The notes under the pieces were generated by a model that ran no database searches, was not told the origin of the DNA, and saw only the letters and a list, made by a program, of their open reading frames with translations. A DNA stretch of 18,018 nucleotides from Flammeovirgaceae bacterium (GTDB lineage: Bacteria > Bacteroidota > Bacteroidia > Cytophagales > Cyclobacteriaceae), in the NCBI GenBank assembly GCA_016709845.1, contig JADJMA010000042.1, positions 1 through 18,018 of the forward strand, read 5' to 3'. The position numbers and the translations under genes were made by a program. Positions 17,874 through 18,018 of this stretch are shown here, one piece after another (within the stretch, counting starts at the first letter, position 1; every line of letters begins with the position of its first letter).

Positions 17874-18018
17874 GATCTTCCCCCAGTTGCAGAGCTCCAC
17901 ATAACTTCTTCAAACCCCTTGATCTGGTTTTTATCTGCTTCCACGATACTTATCCCGTAGCCACCGCCCGAGGCTGACCATTGTTGCAATTTAGAGGCAT
18001 TACTGATCACCACTTTTC
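17874..18018 (-). other. Possible C-terminal fragment of an unidentified leftward gene
   Basis: At the right edge an open leftward frame reads KVVISNASKLQQWSASGGGY, GISIVEADKNQIKGFEEVMW and then ends a few codons later. It could be the end of an upstream gene cut by the window or an N-terminal extension of the PLP enzyme joined by a shift. It matches nothing I recognise. Confidence 0.35.

Overview
The window looks like a chromosomal segment of a Bacteroidota bacterium, most likely Cytophagales-type. It is AT-rich. Shine-Dalgarno signals are mostly absent. It carries a LytTR regulator with a membrane N-terminus, an Omp85-type barrel, a three-part HlyD/FtsX/ATPase efflux set and a small DUF6435-like protein. 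No rRNA, tRNA, CRISPR array or transposase was seen. Most genes (about 12 of 16) are interrupted by one-base shifts, many at homopolymer runs, while their catalytic and structural motifs remain readable across frames. I read this mainly as an error-rich (long-read or homopolymer-prone) assembly rather than wholesale gene decay, although that cannot be decided from one sequence. Gene limits below therefore span several frames.

Layout. Positions 1-447 hold the C-terminal end of a YfcC/DcuC-type carrier (+). 639-1680 is an RlmF-like 23S rRNA methyltransferase (-). 1876-2927 is a zinc alcohol dehydrogenase (+) with a clear terminator. 3000-3310 is a convergent intergenic space with three consecutive perfect hairpins. 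3361-3555 is a cold-shock protein (-) with its own terminator. 4060-4896 is a CvfB/YitL-type S1-domain protein (-). 5101-6294 is an unrecognised probable lipoprotein (+). 6438-8816 is a leftward cluster: DUF6435-like small protein, a short-chain dehydrogenase without the usual catalytic Tyr, and an NAD(P)-binding DUF2867-type protein. A palindrome at 8832-8860 separates it from a rightward cluster.

The rightward cluster 8972-12778 encodes a lipoprotein membrane-fusion protein (with a likely in-frame internal deletion), an FtsX/MacB-like permease, its ATPase and a membrane-bound LytTR regulator. The first three overlap or nearly touch, so they probably form one efflux operon, with the regulator just downstream. 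After two direct repeats that might be LytTR sites (12827-12861), a small membrane protein (12970-13369) overlaps by ATGA with the most interesting gene. This gene (13366-15964) has a signal peptide, a YtcJ-like amidohydrolase, a short linker and a C-terminal Omp85/BamA-type beta-barrel in one protein, with no visible POTRA domain. It resembles in principle a type Vd (patatin-Omp85) autotransporter with a different passenger enzyme.

The right end holds two tiny coupled ORFs of unknown value (16075-16343), a mostly empty stretch, and a leftward class V aminotransferase-fold PLP enzyme (16712-17873), followed by an unidentified fragment at the edge.
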